The notes beneath the pieces are model-generated. The model was not told where the DNA came from. It made no database searches and worked only from the letters and a program-made list of their open reading frames with translations. The translations under genes were made by a program, and so were the position numbers. From Salvelinus alpinus (lineage: Eukaryota > Chordata > Actinopteri > Salmoniformes > Salmonidae): a stretch of 64,000 bases of DNA. Below are positions 46,801-58,827 of this stretch, in pieces. Position 1 is the stretch's first letter; each line of letters begins with the position of its first letter. The stretch is from contig NC_092115.1 in the NCBI RefSeq assembly GCF_045679555.1, positions 39,627,728 through 39,691,727 on the forward strand, written 5' to 3'.

Positions 46801-49800
46801 GTTCCTCTTTGGAGATGGAAGAACCTTCCAGAAGGACAACCATCTCTGCAGCACTCCACCAATCAGGCCTTTATGGTAGCGTGGCCAGACGGAAACCACT
46901 CCTCAGTAAAAGGCACATGACAGCCCGCTTGGAGTTTGCCAAAAGGCACCTAAAGGACTCTGACCATGAGAAACAAGATTCTCTGGTCTGATGAAACCAA
47001 GATTGAACTCTTTGGCCTGAATGTCAAGGTCATGTCTGGAGGAAACCTGGCACCATCCCTTGGGTGTTGCATGGTGACAGTATCATGCAACACGTGGTGA
47101 CAGCATCATGCTGTGGGGATGTTTTTTTTCACCGGCGGGGACTGGGAGACTAGTCAGGATCAAGGGAAAGATGAAAGGAGCAAAGTACAGAGAGATCCTT
47201 GATGAAAACCTGCTCCAGAGCGCTCAGGACCTCAGACTGGGGCGAAGATTCACCTTCCAACAGAACAACGACCCTAAGCACACAGCCAAGACAATGCAGG
47301 AGTGGCTTTGGGACAAGCCTCTGAATGTCCTTGAGTGTCCCAGCCACAGCCCGGACTTGAACCCGATCGAACATCTCTGTAGAGATCTGAAAATAGCTGT
47401 GCAGCAATGCTCCCCATCAAACCTGACAGAGCTTGAGAGGATCTGCAGAGAAGAATGGAAGAAACTCCCCAAATACAGGTGTGCCAAGCTTGTAGCATCA
47501 TACCCAAGAAGACATGAGGCTGTAATCGCTGCCGAAGGTGCTTCAACAATGTACTGAGTAAAGGGTCTGAATACTTATGTAAATGTGATATTTCAGTTAA
47601 ATTTTTTATATATTAGCAAGTTTTTTTTAAAAACACGTTTTTGCTTTGTCATTATGGGGTATTGTGTGTAGATTAATGAGGGAAAGAAACAATTGAATAC
47701 ATTTTAGAATACGGCTGTAACGTAACAAAATGTGGAAAAAGGGGTCTGAATACTTTCTGAATGCACTGCATGTGAGAGGTTGAGGGTCAGGGTATACAGA
47801 GGGACAGTAATGAAGGTGGCACCACTAACCGTAGCTTGGCCTGGTGCAAGTGAAAGTTGTCCTCTTGTTCCGCCCAGGTTTTGAAATGCTCTGCCTCCTT
47901 CTCTCTCTGCAGCATCTCCAGCTCGGTCTCTCTCATGGCCTTCTCTCGCTCCCTCTCCAGACGCAGCTGCTTCACCTAAACACAGGCAGACACACAAACA
48001 CAGTTACACAAAAACACAGGTCCTGCTCTTGCATGGCTTTCTCTCTCTCTCACTCCACATTGTCCTACAGTAAAATTGCATGACTTCGTTGGAGTCAAAT
48101 GTAACACTTTATATGGTCCCAACCCCATTTTGTGTTAAAACTACACTGATTTAAAAGATTTTCAAACCACAACTCTATGCACAAGGGCTACTTTTAACAA
48201 TTTCCACAGAAAAATGAACAAAAACGAGTTTGGTGGAAGAATTGTGCAGATGTAACCCTAAGGTTTTTATGCGACCAACGTTTTTCAAAAACGATGTTAA
48301 ATATCTTCTCCGAATTAAGATTAAAAGATGTCTGCTATCAGCTATGACATGGCACCTTGCGTTTGAAAAATCTCTTTTGGTTATTGAACTACAGTAAGTG
48401 AAGTGGATTTATCCCGGTGCCGGCATTACGGTAACATAATTACATCATGGGTCCCTGATCTGTACTACACAAAAATGCATAAATATGGATACGAATGTCA
48501 TTTACAGCACAGTTTCACAAGTTTGGACATCACAGTAGAATACAATGCAGTACAATACAGAGCAGCAGAGTTCAGTACAGTTGAGTTTAGTACAGTAGAG
48601 TATAATATATACTCAGCAAAAAAAGAAACATCCTCTCACTGTCAATTGTGTTTATTTTCAGCAAACGTATTAACATGTGTAAATATTTGTATGAACATAA
48701 CAAGATTCAACAACTGAGACATAAACTGAACAAGTTCCACAGACATGTGACTAACAGAAATTGAATAATGTGTCCCTGAACAAAGGGTGGGTCAAAATCA
48801 AAAGTAACAGATAGTATCTGGTGTGGCCACCAGCTGCATTAATTACTGCAGTGCATCTCCTCCTCATGGACTGAACCAGATTTGCCAGTTCTTGCTGTGA
48901 GATGTTACCCCACTCTTCCACCAAGGCACCTGCAAGTTCCCGGACATTTCTGGGGGGAATGGCCCAGGCCCTCACCCTCCGATCCAACAGGTCCCAGGCG
49001 TGCTCAATGGGATTGAGATCCAGGCTCTTCGCTGGCCATGGCAGAACACTGACATTCCTGTCTTGCAGGAAATCACATATAGAACGAGCAGTATGGCTGG
49101 TGGCATTGTCATGCTGGAGGGTCATGTCAGGATGAGCCTGCAGGAAAGGTACCACATGAGGGAGGAGGATGTCTTCCCTGTAACGCACAGCGTTGAGATT
49201 GAGCTTGTTGTCATTGCAGGCAGTCCGATGATGCTGTGACACACCGCCCCAGACCATGACGGACCCCCCACCTCCAAATCGATCCCGCTCCAGAGTACAG
49301 GCCTCGGTGTAACGCTCATTCCTTCGACGATAAACGCGAATCTGACCATCAGCCCTGGTGAAACAAAACCGCGACTCGTCAGTGAAGAGCACTTTTTGCC
49401 AGTCCTGTCTGGTCCAGCGACGGTGGGTTTGTGCCCATAGGCGACGCTGTTGCCGGTGATGTCTGGTGAGGACCTGCTTTACAACAGGCCTACAAGCCCT
49501 CAGTCCAGCCTCTGGTGGCAGACCACACGTGGTCTGCCTCTGCGAGGACGATCAGCTGTCCGTCCTGTCTCTCTGTAGCCTGTCTTAGGTGTCTCACAGT
49601 ACGGACATTGCAATTTATTGTCCTGGCCACATCTGCAGTCCTCATGCCTCCTTGCAGCATGCCTAAGGCACGTTCACCCAGATGAGCAGGGACCATGGGC
49701 ATCTTTCTTTTGGGGGTTTTCAGAGTCAGTAGAAATGCTTCTTTAGTGTCCTAAGTTTTCATAACTGTGACCTTAATTGCCTACCGTCTGTAAGCTGTTA

Positions 49801-52525
49801 GTGTCTTAACGACCGTTCCACAGGTGCATGTTGATTAATTGTTCATGGTTCATTGAACAAGCATGGGAAACAGTGTTAAAACCCTTTACAATGAAGATCT
49901 GTGAAGATATTTGGATTTTTACAAATTATCTTTGAAAGACAGGGTCCTGAATAAGGGACATTTATTTCAGTTTAGTACACTCTACTGTGCTCTACTCAAT
50001 GTACAGTACTGTACTCAGTACAGTCCAAACTTATGAAACATACGTCTATGATAGATTCAGATTTGGTTCAACTACTTTTAAAAGTCCATGGACGCCCAGT
50101 GTCCATGGAAAGAGAAGGGGCTCATGGGTAGGTGTCAGTAAGACCTGGGAGAGGTGACATTAACTAGAGAGAAAGAGAGAGGGGTTGTCCAGACTCAGAC
50201 TGTTGTAACACTGGGTTTGACCACAAGAAAGACAAAAAAAACAGTTATGAACTGAACATAACAGTATGTCAGTGGAAGAGAGGACAGTAGCAGGTGACCC
50301 AAGCAGGTGACTATTATGATTTCACATTGTAGCTAATTCAGTTGCAGTAAGTCCGTTCCAGATTTTTTGGTAATTCCTTTGCCAAATTGGTCATGGAATT
50401 ACGAGTTTTAATCACATAATAATTCATTAACAAAATTGATATCAGTAAAATCACTATAACTAATTGGTAGGTCTACCATTAGTTGTTACTTCTGTGGACT
50501 TAATTTAACACCGATTTCAACTATCCTTGATATATTATTCAGACCCAGAAAACTTGTGTTGCATAGAAGCATACCTTCTGCAGTTCTCTGCGATTCTCCT
50601 CCTGGATACGTTTGTTCCTGTCCTTCAGGTCCTTCTCCCCCAGATGGCCAATGCCCTTCCTGTCCAGAGCCTGACCACAACAACAACATACAGAAATACA
50701 CAAATTCCTCAGAGCCTTGTCTGATGAAGCCTGAAGACCTGACGTTGAATTGAATTCTAAGTCGAGCAGAAATTAGCATTTCGACCAGGAAAGTTTCATT
50801 TCATGACCTCTACAAGCCAGAATGCTGAATAAAAGTATTGGCTATCCATGTGGTTGTTCCTTTTGCTGGTAGGAATGTGAGACAAAATTACCAACAGAAT
50901 AATGTTATCAACTCAACCTTCAGTACGCTGTTCTGTAGATCATTTGTATTTCCGGATTTTATTTTCAATACTGATGCAATTAGCACGTGACAAGCACAAT
51001 GTGGCCGAGCCTAACCGAATGGCAAACACTTCCAGCTGATTGCGAGGAAACGTGTTTCGGCTATTGTTTACATATTGTGCATCACGTGTAATGTGACAAC
51101 AAATTGATAATACAAGTGACAGAACCTATCGGCTCCGCAAAAAGTCAGGTAAACACTTTCCTGTGGAAACATTATCTCCACCTCCTACCTCCAAAAAGGA
51201 CCAACAGCATGTACAACCGGTGAAATAAGTATAAATATTTTATTTTCAAATTCTGCCTTGTAGAGACTATTGCATTTTCTTTTACAGCGACTTCTTTCAG
51301 ACTGATATTCATGGAGTAACCATTGTATCAGTCTGCTGTTTAGTCTAGGTCTGATAACCACTGCACTTCTAAAAGCAGGAGGTTGATAGTCCCATATACA
51401 CCCATTTCTCAAGTGCTCATTCTCCTCTCCCTGTCTTACCTTCTGCCATTTGAAGGTGCCCAGCAGGTTGTTGTCTCCGAAGGGGTTGTCTGCATTGGTA
51501 TAGCCCATGTACTCCTCACTCCAGCCCATCTTTTCTCTCTTCTTCCTCTCCTTGGCCTCCTTCTTGGCCAGTCGTCTGGCCCTCTTCTCCTCTGGGGTCT
51601 CCAGGGCCTTCAACATCTCTCTCTGGTTCTTCTTCTCATCTCGTACAGAGGGACCGGCCTCTCCAGACCCCGGGCTGCCTCCACGGGCCCCGCCATCCGA
51701 CCCAGAGCTCTTAGACGAGTCAGAGGATCCAGAGCGACGTCTATTACGCTCTTTGTCCCTTTGGTCCTTCACTCTGCTTCCTTCTCTCCTCCCACGGTCT
51801 TCACTCCTACGGCTGCTTCTTTCTCTGTCTCGACTTTTCCTTGGGTCCTTGTCTCGGCTTCTCATTCTCTCCCTGTCCCTCGTTCTCTCCCGCATCTGTC
51901 GTTCCCTTTCTCTGCTGGGGCTTCTGCTCCCTCTGTCTGCACTCCTCCGCCATCTCCTCTCCCGGTCATTGTTCCCCCCGTCCCTCGAACTCTTCCGGTC
52001 TGCACTAGACCCTGAGTCGGACTGGGACTGGCTCCTGCCAATCATCTTCTCTCCTTTGTCTTCTCTTCTGCTCTTCTCTCTTTTCTTCCTCCCCTTTGGA
52101 TCATCTGAGTCAGACCTGATAGATAGAAAAAGGTATAGTTGCAGATACAGTATGTGGGCCATTTTTTGCGAACTACATACACAGTACATTTTTATTTCAT
52201 ATAGCTTAACCTGTAACGTTTACCTGGATCTGTCTTTTGATTTGCCCTTCAGTTTACGTCTCTTGTCGCTGTCTGAGTCGCTTCTCGATCCGGGATGGTC
52301 TCTGCTACGGGGCGGCTGTCCTTGTCGCCTCGTAGATCCACCACTGCTGTTCGAGTTTCCGCTCTCAGAACGCGCAATTCTCCGGGGTTTTATGTTCCGA
52401 TCAATGGACCGACTCCGGCCTCTCTTCTCTTCGGGTGATTGTGATCTGCTTATTTTGGACCTGTTTCGATCCTGGTTCCGACTACGAGAGCCAGAACGGG
52501 ACCGACGATGCTTTTTTGGACCCAT
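43874..52525 (-). CDS. cactin: Cactin, spliceosome C-complex factor, ten coding exons
   Basis: Exons in transcript order: 52525-52224, 52115-51440, 50670-50575, 47975-47830, 46106-45944, 45829-45715, 45435-45243, 45051-44932, 44824-44490, 44364-43874. Total 2637 nt (878 residues), with all phases closed. The N-terminal third is an RS/RD/RE-rich low-complexity region starting MGPKKHRRSRSGSRSR. Then come a charged coiled-coil stretch (KQLRLEREREKAMRETELE), the central cactin domain (RIRDGRAKPIDLLAKYI to DEISKLRKLEASGKG) and the near-invariant C-terminal domain in the last exon, ending GIFQLWFHFKRYRYRR. Family knowledge: cactin binds spliceosomal C complexes, supports splicing of weak introns and sister-chromatid cohesion, and was first found as a Cactus (IkB) partner; it acts in the nucleus. 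The protein is about 120 residues longer than the human one, mainly in the RS region. Introns 3 and 4 each carry a Tc1 transposon; intron 7 carries a SINE. Confidence 0.96.
45090..45238 (-). mobile_element. tRNA-derived SINE in cactin intron 7
   Basis: On the minus strand: GGTTGATTGCGTGTAGAGCA (A-box region), GGGTTGTGGGTTCGATTCCC (B box), and a tail GGATAAGTGTCTGTTAAATG. The head resembles an alanine-type tRNA but is not cloverleaf-intact. It starts about 5 nt inside the intron after exon 7 (donor at 45241-45242). Confidence 0.8.
45490..45575. repeat. Short dispersed repeat in cactin intron 6
   Basis: GAAATGGCACCCTATGCCCT and, inverted, AGGGTGCCATTTCCGACAC frame TACACTACTTTTAACCAGGG. This is a common salmonid palindromic repeat of unknown class. 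Non-coding. Confidence 0.5.
46225..47768 (+). mobile_element. Tc1-like transposon (family A) in cactin intron 4
   Basis: The ends CAGTGCCTTCGGAAAGTATT (46225) and ...TACTTTCTGAATGCACTG (47768) are both present, length 1544 bp. Flanks are CA on both sides instead of TA. Transposase blocks: MRSEELSVELRDRVV near 46536, ALKVPKNTVASIILKWKKFG, WSDETKIELFGLN near 46990, and an ORF at 47108-47557 with GRRFTFQQNNDPKHTAKTMQ and SPDLNPIEHLCRDLKIAVQQ. A few stops and shifts break it. It is antisense to cactin. Confidence 0.9.
48612..49975 (-). mobile_element. Tc1-like transposon (family F) in cactin intron 3
   Basis: The left terminus CTCAGCAAAAAAAGAAACAT follows TA at 48610-48611. The other end is decayed near 49975. 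The minus-strand ORF 49392-48751 (213 residues) reads [55 protein letters not shown] and LDLNPIEHAWDLLDRRVRAW, a DDE catalytic domain (D, D, E of DESRF, HDN, PIEH). The N-terminal part is at 49702-49490, with a deletion between. It is in the same orientation as cactin. Confidence 0.88.
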
Positions 52526-53800
52526 GGCAAAAGAGTTCCCAAATTGTTGTGGTCCGTTCTCTTCTAGGTCGCGTAAATAGGACCTGTATAATTATTTGTG
52601 TTCGCAGCACACAACTGTATTGTATTTGAGGGGGAAAAAACATTAAGAAAAATATAAACATCATTATTTAACTTAAACAACGAAGGGATCCTCTCCTAAT
52701 AAACTTTATATTGATTTTGTTCGCATTTGTTTAATTCTCAGGCATATTTAAAGCCAACCACTGGGACTTGCATTGAGCCCCGACGCAGTTTGTATGCGTC
52801 ACATTATAAACTGATTGGTCGTTTCGTTTGGAGCAGAATGGGGGATGGTGAAATACAACTCCGCTTTTCTCAAGTATTTTATTATGATCAATGAAATCCG
52901 CACACTACATCCCATCTATAAGTATTTCGTATAGAGATATTTTAGTTTACACATAAATTGACATCGAAAGTGCCAAGCAAGGCACTTCACATCAAAACAA
53001 ACAACATTCGTGTTGTTGTAACGTCACACCATTTGACTGTTTTCCAGAAATGCAGTGAGTGTAGTTCTTAAAACCTCGAAAACAATCAATGAGTCGTAAA
53101 TACATTGCTATACACAATTAATTGGAATACTTGTACAATAACCACGGTGATTAAAATGTATATCATATAACATTTTGGTAAATTTTGCAATGCTGACATG
53201 AGAAGTTTAAGTTCTATATTTCATTGGAACTTCATTTCCCAGACGGCACTGCAATCTTATTGAACGTTTTGAGAGGAGAGGAGGAGACTGCTTTCACTCC
53301 TCACATTGCTAGCCAGCAGGGACACAGACGTTCGCAGTTGAAAAATATCGTTGGTGAATAATTATTCATGTTCTATAGACTTTGGCTGGTCCAAAACTAA
53401 TTATTTTAGTATAACTATCAGTAGCAAAGTAACCTTTTTTTTATATTCATTTGATCAATAGCTAGCGCCAGATACTAACTACTAGCTAGCTCCACGGCAG
53501 TCAGCTAGGTCGGTGAGCCTAACTACTGAAATACCAAAACATTTATTTATAGTATGAGTTTTTATAAATTCAGCTATTTTATAAAGATAATTAGCCAGAT
53601 AAAACATATTGCGCGTTTTCACAACAAATCCATCCACCTGAAGCAAAATAAAGGTTAGCTATCTAGCATTTGTCCGCATCGCGAAATCGCAACAAAGAAA
53701 ACGTTTTTTTTGTTTTGCAGAATCAGGTGGCTAGCTAGGTTGTTACGTGTGTTCGAGTAAACAACGAGGTTGACTAGAGTAGCTAGTTCGCTATTTTACC
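52526..53800. promoter_or_regulatory. Divergent intergenic region between cactin and cdc34
   Basis: The start codons of cactin (minus) and the cdc34-type gene (plus) face away from each other across 1275 bp, with no recognised transposon in between. Both are broadly expressed in other vertebrates, so this stretch should hold both promoters and 5'UTRs. No clear TATA box or CpG island was identified by eye. Shared promoter function is inferred from layout only. Confidence 0.4.
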
Positions 53801-56066
53801 ATGGCGCAACATGGTCCTACTCACGTAGCAAGCTCACAGAAAGCATTAATGTTAGAAATGAAGAGCCTTCAAGAGGAGCCAGTCGAGGGCTTCAGAATAA
53901 CATTGGTGGACGAGGCAGATTTATACAATTGGGAAGTGGCCATTTTTGGACCTCCTAACACTCACTATGAAGGAGGGTATTTCAAGGTAAGTTCGACGCA
54001 TAGGTATGTCAGCTTGTTTTGCAAATATGTTACATACTCAAATGCTATTTTCCTCATTTATTTTGTTTGCTAGCTAGCCACCATTACTAATGGACATTGT
54101 TGGCTTCCGTTAATAGTAGGCCCGTGAAAAACGTAACATCGCATCTGCATTCTATTGATGCAGCCTGCAGTGACAAACAGTACTGTTTAGTGTCAAACTT
54201 GTTTCTGGGTCACGTTGTTGTTGCTCTCTAGTATGGTCTACACAGCACTGGGTTGCAACATCAGGATTACTATTGAATCCGGATCAGGATTACTATTGAA
54301 TCCGGTTAGGTAATTTAGGCCCCAGAGACGCATGTTAGGACATGTTGCTGACATATTTGCTTCTCTCCCTGTGTCCCACAGGCTCGTATCAAGTTCCCCA
54401 TTGACTACCCCTATTCACCACCAGCTTTCCGTTTCCTCACCAAGATGTGGCACCCCAACATCTATGAGGTAAGCAGAGATCACTGACCCAATTCTAGAAA
54501 AATACATTGTGTAACCTTTATTAAACTAGGCAAGTCGGTTAAGAACAAATTCTTATTTACAATGACAGCCAAACCCAGATGACGCTGGGCCAATTGTGCG
54601 CAGCCATATGGGACTCCCAATCACAGCTGAATGTGATTCAGCCTAGATTCGAACCAGGGACTGCAGTGACGCCTCTTGCACTGAGATGCAGTGCCTTAGA
54701 CCACTGCGCCAATTAATTACTCCATGTAATTAATTTTCAGACAAATTTTGTGGTGTTAATCTACATTTCTCTCCATCTTTTTATGTGGCCTAATCCTAGT
54801 CACACCTGCATTTGTGAACATGAACTTGTTTGTGTATTCATTTTTTCCCTTGTGTTAGAATGGGGACGTGTGTATATCCATTCTGCACCCTCCGGTTGAT
54901 GACCCTCAGAGTGGGGAGCTGCCCTCTGAGAGGTGGAACCCTACCCAGAATGTTAGGTACACATCTCAGCATGTTCTCTAACCCCTTCTTTCTGTACCTT
55001 TTCTTTCCTTTCTGCTTCATTTTTTCCTCTGTGACCTTCTCCCATTACCAAACATTTGCAAAACGATAATTTCTATTTGACAAATTCAGGTAGGTCCCTC
55101 CCTGATTCATTTGGTTTGCTTCCGATTAAGAAACGGAATCGACGGAATTAATACACCCCTGCTCTCCCTCTGCTTACTATATCACTCTCCCTTCTATCTA
55201 TCACGCTCCCTTTTCATCCCCTCTTTCTCTGTCCCTCTCCTCTATGCCCCACTCTCTCCCATTGTGCTGTGTCACTCATACTCAGATCACATGACACATG
55301 TCCATCTGGCTTCAGTGGAACCTTTCCAGGACTTCCTGGATCATGCACAGAACTCCTGTTACACTTTGGTTTATTTTCTGTCTGACCCAGTTACGTGGAA
55401 TACTATAAGTCATGTTTGTCAGTTCTAATTTAAGTTGTAGGTCTTATTTTTACCAGCACCATTTTAGGTTTATATCAACATCGACAGGCTAACATATTTG
55501 CAGAAATATCCTCGCCTCTATCCCACAAAGCAGGATCAATGAGTCAACCAGCTTACTTTGATAGAAACTGCTTGGTGCTTCTTTCTGACATTAAACCCTC
55601 TGTGTGGCTCCTGTAGGACCATCCTTCTGAGTGTAATCTCTCTGCTGAACGAGCCCAACACCTTCTCCCCGGCCAATGTGGATGCCTCCGTCATGTACCG
55701 CAAGTGGAGAGACAGCAAGGGCAAGGACAGAGAGTACGCAGAGATCATTCGGTAGGTACACACACAAAGGACAGAGTGTAGTATGCATACATACCACAAG
55801 TACAAGGACAGAGAGTACAACACACACACACTTCACCCTCTATCTCACTGTCTCTCAGGAAGCAGGTGTTGGCCACTAAGGCTGAGGCGGAACGCGACGG
55901 GGTGAAGGTCCCCACCACGCTGGCCGAATACTGTGTCCGCACTCGCGCCCCGCCACCTGACGAGGGCTCCGACCTCTTCTATGACGATTACTATGACGAT
56001 GAGGATCTGGAGGATGAAGACGATTGCTGCTATGATGAAGATGACTCTGGGACAGAGGAGTCGTGA
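53801..56066 (+). CDS. cdc34: CDC34/UBE2R-type ubiquitin-conjugating enzyme E2, five exons
   Basis: Exons: 53801-53986, 54382-54468, 54859-54956, 55617-55751, 55859-56066, giving 714 nt (237 residues; CDC34 236, UBE2R2 238). The UBC fold spans about residues 10-180. The HPN motif is at 86-88, the catalytic cysteine is Cys96 ([10 protein letters not shown]), and the acidic loop typical of this class ([18 protein letters not shown]) follows. The acidic tail ends [27 protein letters not shown] and is the region used to bind cullin-RING ligases. Family knowledge: it works with SCF ligases to build K48 chains on cell-cycle targets, in nucleus and cytosol. The N-terminus ([20 protein letters not shown]) resembles UBE2R2, while the DSGTEES end and the synteny favour CDC34. 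Gene symbol confidence is therefore lower than the family call. Intron 2 carries a SINE. Confidence 0.93.
54512..54712 (-). mobile_element. tRNA-derived SINE with HpaI-like tail in cdc34 intron 2
   Basis: Read on the minus strand: GGCGCAGTGGTCTAAGGCAC, GGTTCGAATC B box, GGCCCAGCGTCATCTGGGTT, and the tail AATAAGAATTTGTTCTTAAC then CGACTTGCCTAGTTTAATAA. No clear target duplication. Confidence 0.82.
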
Positions 56067-57635
56067 CGCGTCCCAAATGTGGACCTGGACGGCTGACGCA
56101 TGCGCTCCCTGACCTCTCCTCCCATAGGAGAGACAGTTCTGAAAGGACTACTTCACATATTTTAAACCTCTCACTTTTTCTATCCACAGATGGCAAGTGG
56201 TTCTCCCCCTCAGTTTCTTCTCAGAATCCAAGAACACTTAGGCTGGGCCTGATGTGCTCAGTTTTCTACCAGTGCAAAGGCTGCACCTGTTATTTTCTGA
56301 AAGGGTTGACTAAAATAAAGCAAAAAATGACATGCTACCTTTTGTCCTTGTTTGACTACCTGTTAAAAAAAACAAAAAAAACAGGTGTCAACATTGCGCT
56401 GGTGAAAACAAAAAATCAGGCCCATAAGTTAGATCTCTCACTTGTTAAGTTTCCCTTCAACTTGCTGCCTCTCTTGTTCTCTCACCTATAGACTTCATTG
56501 ACTGAACAGGTGACTGAAGACTTCTCCACCTGTCATGGTATCTGTGTGACTGACACAGCAGAACTTATTTATCTCCAAGATGAGGTTCTGTGTTTTCTCC
56601 ACCCTTAAATTTTTGTGCTAGGGAAAACGGACGATACATTTTGCAACATGGGTGTTTCTGCATGTCAGACATCTTGGACACGTTAAATTTCTCTTAGATG
56701 GACCGTTGCTCTTGTTATACTGGTTTGATTGAATTAAGAAAAAATTGTGATCATGGAAACGCTAATGACTTCTGTCTGGGGGGCCCCAGGTTGAGCTTGA
56801 GCTGTGGCCCAAACCCAGTTTGAACATTTTAACAGTGTTTCGCTGGCTTAGAGAACACCACCTCAGATAGTTACGGCTGTCGTTTGAAAGTGGAGTGTGT
56901 GATTCTAAATCACCCAACGATGCTGCGGCAACCTGTTCTCCTGCATCTGGACAGAATCTCCTCAAGAGACCCTTTGCTCATCAAGGTTCCCCTCTGCGAA
57001 GCAGGGTGGAGCCAGAGACCTCAACCAGTCTTTGGTGGGGCCCAACTGTATGGAGAGGGGGAAAAGTTAGCTGTATGGGTTTAGCAGCTTAATAATTAGC
57101 TACGTTTGCAATTTTTATTCTCCTTTCATTGAGAATTATGCCTGTAGTCTTTGTTAGAGAATGCTTTCAAATGTCCTGGGGTCGATGTTGGTGGGTTTCT
57201 GTAGGAAGATTGTATCTCTTCAATATGTTGTGGCAGTATCAGTCAGCAAGCAGTGGGAATTGGGAATGAATATGGCAACCACTTTTTAGTTTTTGCTTAT
57301 TTATTTTGTGTGTGCTGCTTGGGTGTACTATCATAAATCTCCAAACAGATGTGTGTGTGTGTGTGTGTCAGCAATATTGGATGTTGCATTTTATTCTAAT
57401 TTGGCTTAATTTAACTTTCTCAGGATATTTAAGAATGAGGAAAACATTTATTTTAAGATGGTATCGTGATCTAGTTTATCCTACCTGGTGGGCTTCAGAG
57501 ATGGTTTACAGTAACATGTACACTTACTGATTTGCACATGTGGCTATATGTACGATCACCGTTTCATTTTATTTACATGTATTTTATTTTTTGCCTATTT
57601 AAAACTGAAAAAATAAAGATCATTATTGGAAAACA
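56067..57635 (+). other. cdc34: Probable 3'UTR of the cdc34-type gene
   Basis: No coding exon follows the stop at 56066. AATAAA occurs near 56314 (AAAATAAAGC context) and again at 57612-57617. The longer form would be a 1.55-kb 3'UTR. It contains a short GT run near 57351-57368 but no recognised transposon. Which site is used is unknown. Confidence 0.45.
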
Positions 57636-57639
57636 AAAT

Positions 57640-57955
57640 GGTATTTTCTTCCTCTTACCCCCAATTGAAATGGGCAGTATGCATCACAATTGTTTTTACA
57701 ACAATGCAAAAGTTGATTGTGGTGTAACAATGGTGTGTGTGCTGTCTATAGTACATCAACCATAGACAGCCTATAGAAGTAATTGTCAAACTCAAAGTTC
57801 CAGAAAGGGTTGAAAATGGCAGCCATATTGGTCAGCGAGAAAGTCTAACGAATTAATGGTAGTAGAGGCATATTTCATATTTTACTTATACAAGAAAATA
57901 AAAGGTGATATCAGAAATTGTGTAAAGATTTGTCAACCAAAAATATTCTCACATA
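57640..57955. other. Stretch after cdc34: nothing recognised
   Basis: A short palindrome (TAGTACATCAACCATAGACA with GTCTATAG nearby) and a GGCAGCCATATTGG motif similar to 42415 are present. No gene or transposon terminus was seen. Confidence 0.3.
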
Positions 57956-58827
57956 CTGAACAAAAATATAAATCCAACTTGCAACAATTTAAAAGATTTT
58001 GTGTTACAGTTCAATAAGGAAATCAGTCAATTGAAATAAATAAATCAGGCCCTAATCTATGGATTTCACGACTGGGCAGGGGCGCAGCCAATTAGAATGA
58101 TTTTTTTCCCCCACGAAAGGGCTTTATTACAGAAATATTCCAAAACAATATTTTGCTCCGTATGGAACATTTCTGGGATCTTTTATTTCAGCTCAAGAAA
58201 CATGGGACCGGCACTTAACATGTTGCGTTTATATTTTTTTCACGTCGGCCCAGGACCTCCACATTCGGCTTGTTCACCTGCAGGATCATCTGATACCAGC
58301 CACCAAGACAGCTGATGAAAAAGTGGGTTTGCACAACTGAAGAATTTCTGCACAAACTCAGAAACCGTCGCAGGGAAGCTCATCTGCGTGCTCTCAATCC
58401 TCACTAGGGTTTTGACCTGACTGCAGTTTGGAGTCGTGATTGACTTCAGTGAGCAAATGCTCACCTTCGATGGCCACTGACACACTGGACAAGTGTGCTC
58501 TTCACGGATGAATTCCGGTTTCAGCTGTACCGGGCAGATGGCGTCATGTGGGCGAGCAGTTTACTGATGTCAATGTTGTGAACGGAGTGCCCCATGGTGG
58601 CGGTGGGGTTATGGTATTGGCAGGCATAAGCTACGGAAATCGAACACAATTGCATTTTATTGATCGCAATTTGAATACACAGAGATACCCTGACGAGATC
58701 CTGAGGCCCATTGTCGTGCGATTCATCTGCCGCCATCACATCATGTTTCAGCATGATAATGCACGGCCCCATATCGCAAGGATTTGTACACAATTCCTGG
58801 AAGCTGAAAATGTCCCAGTTCTTCCAA

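Noticed and set aside
51507-52580. 357-residue plus-strand ORF rich in Ser and Leu
   Set aside because: It is antisense to cactin exons 1 and 2. The RS-repeat codons make the complementary frame open; it has no domain and crosses a cactin intron.
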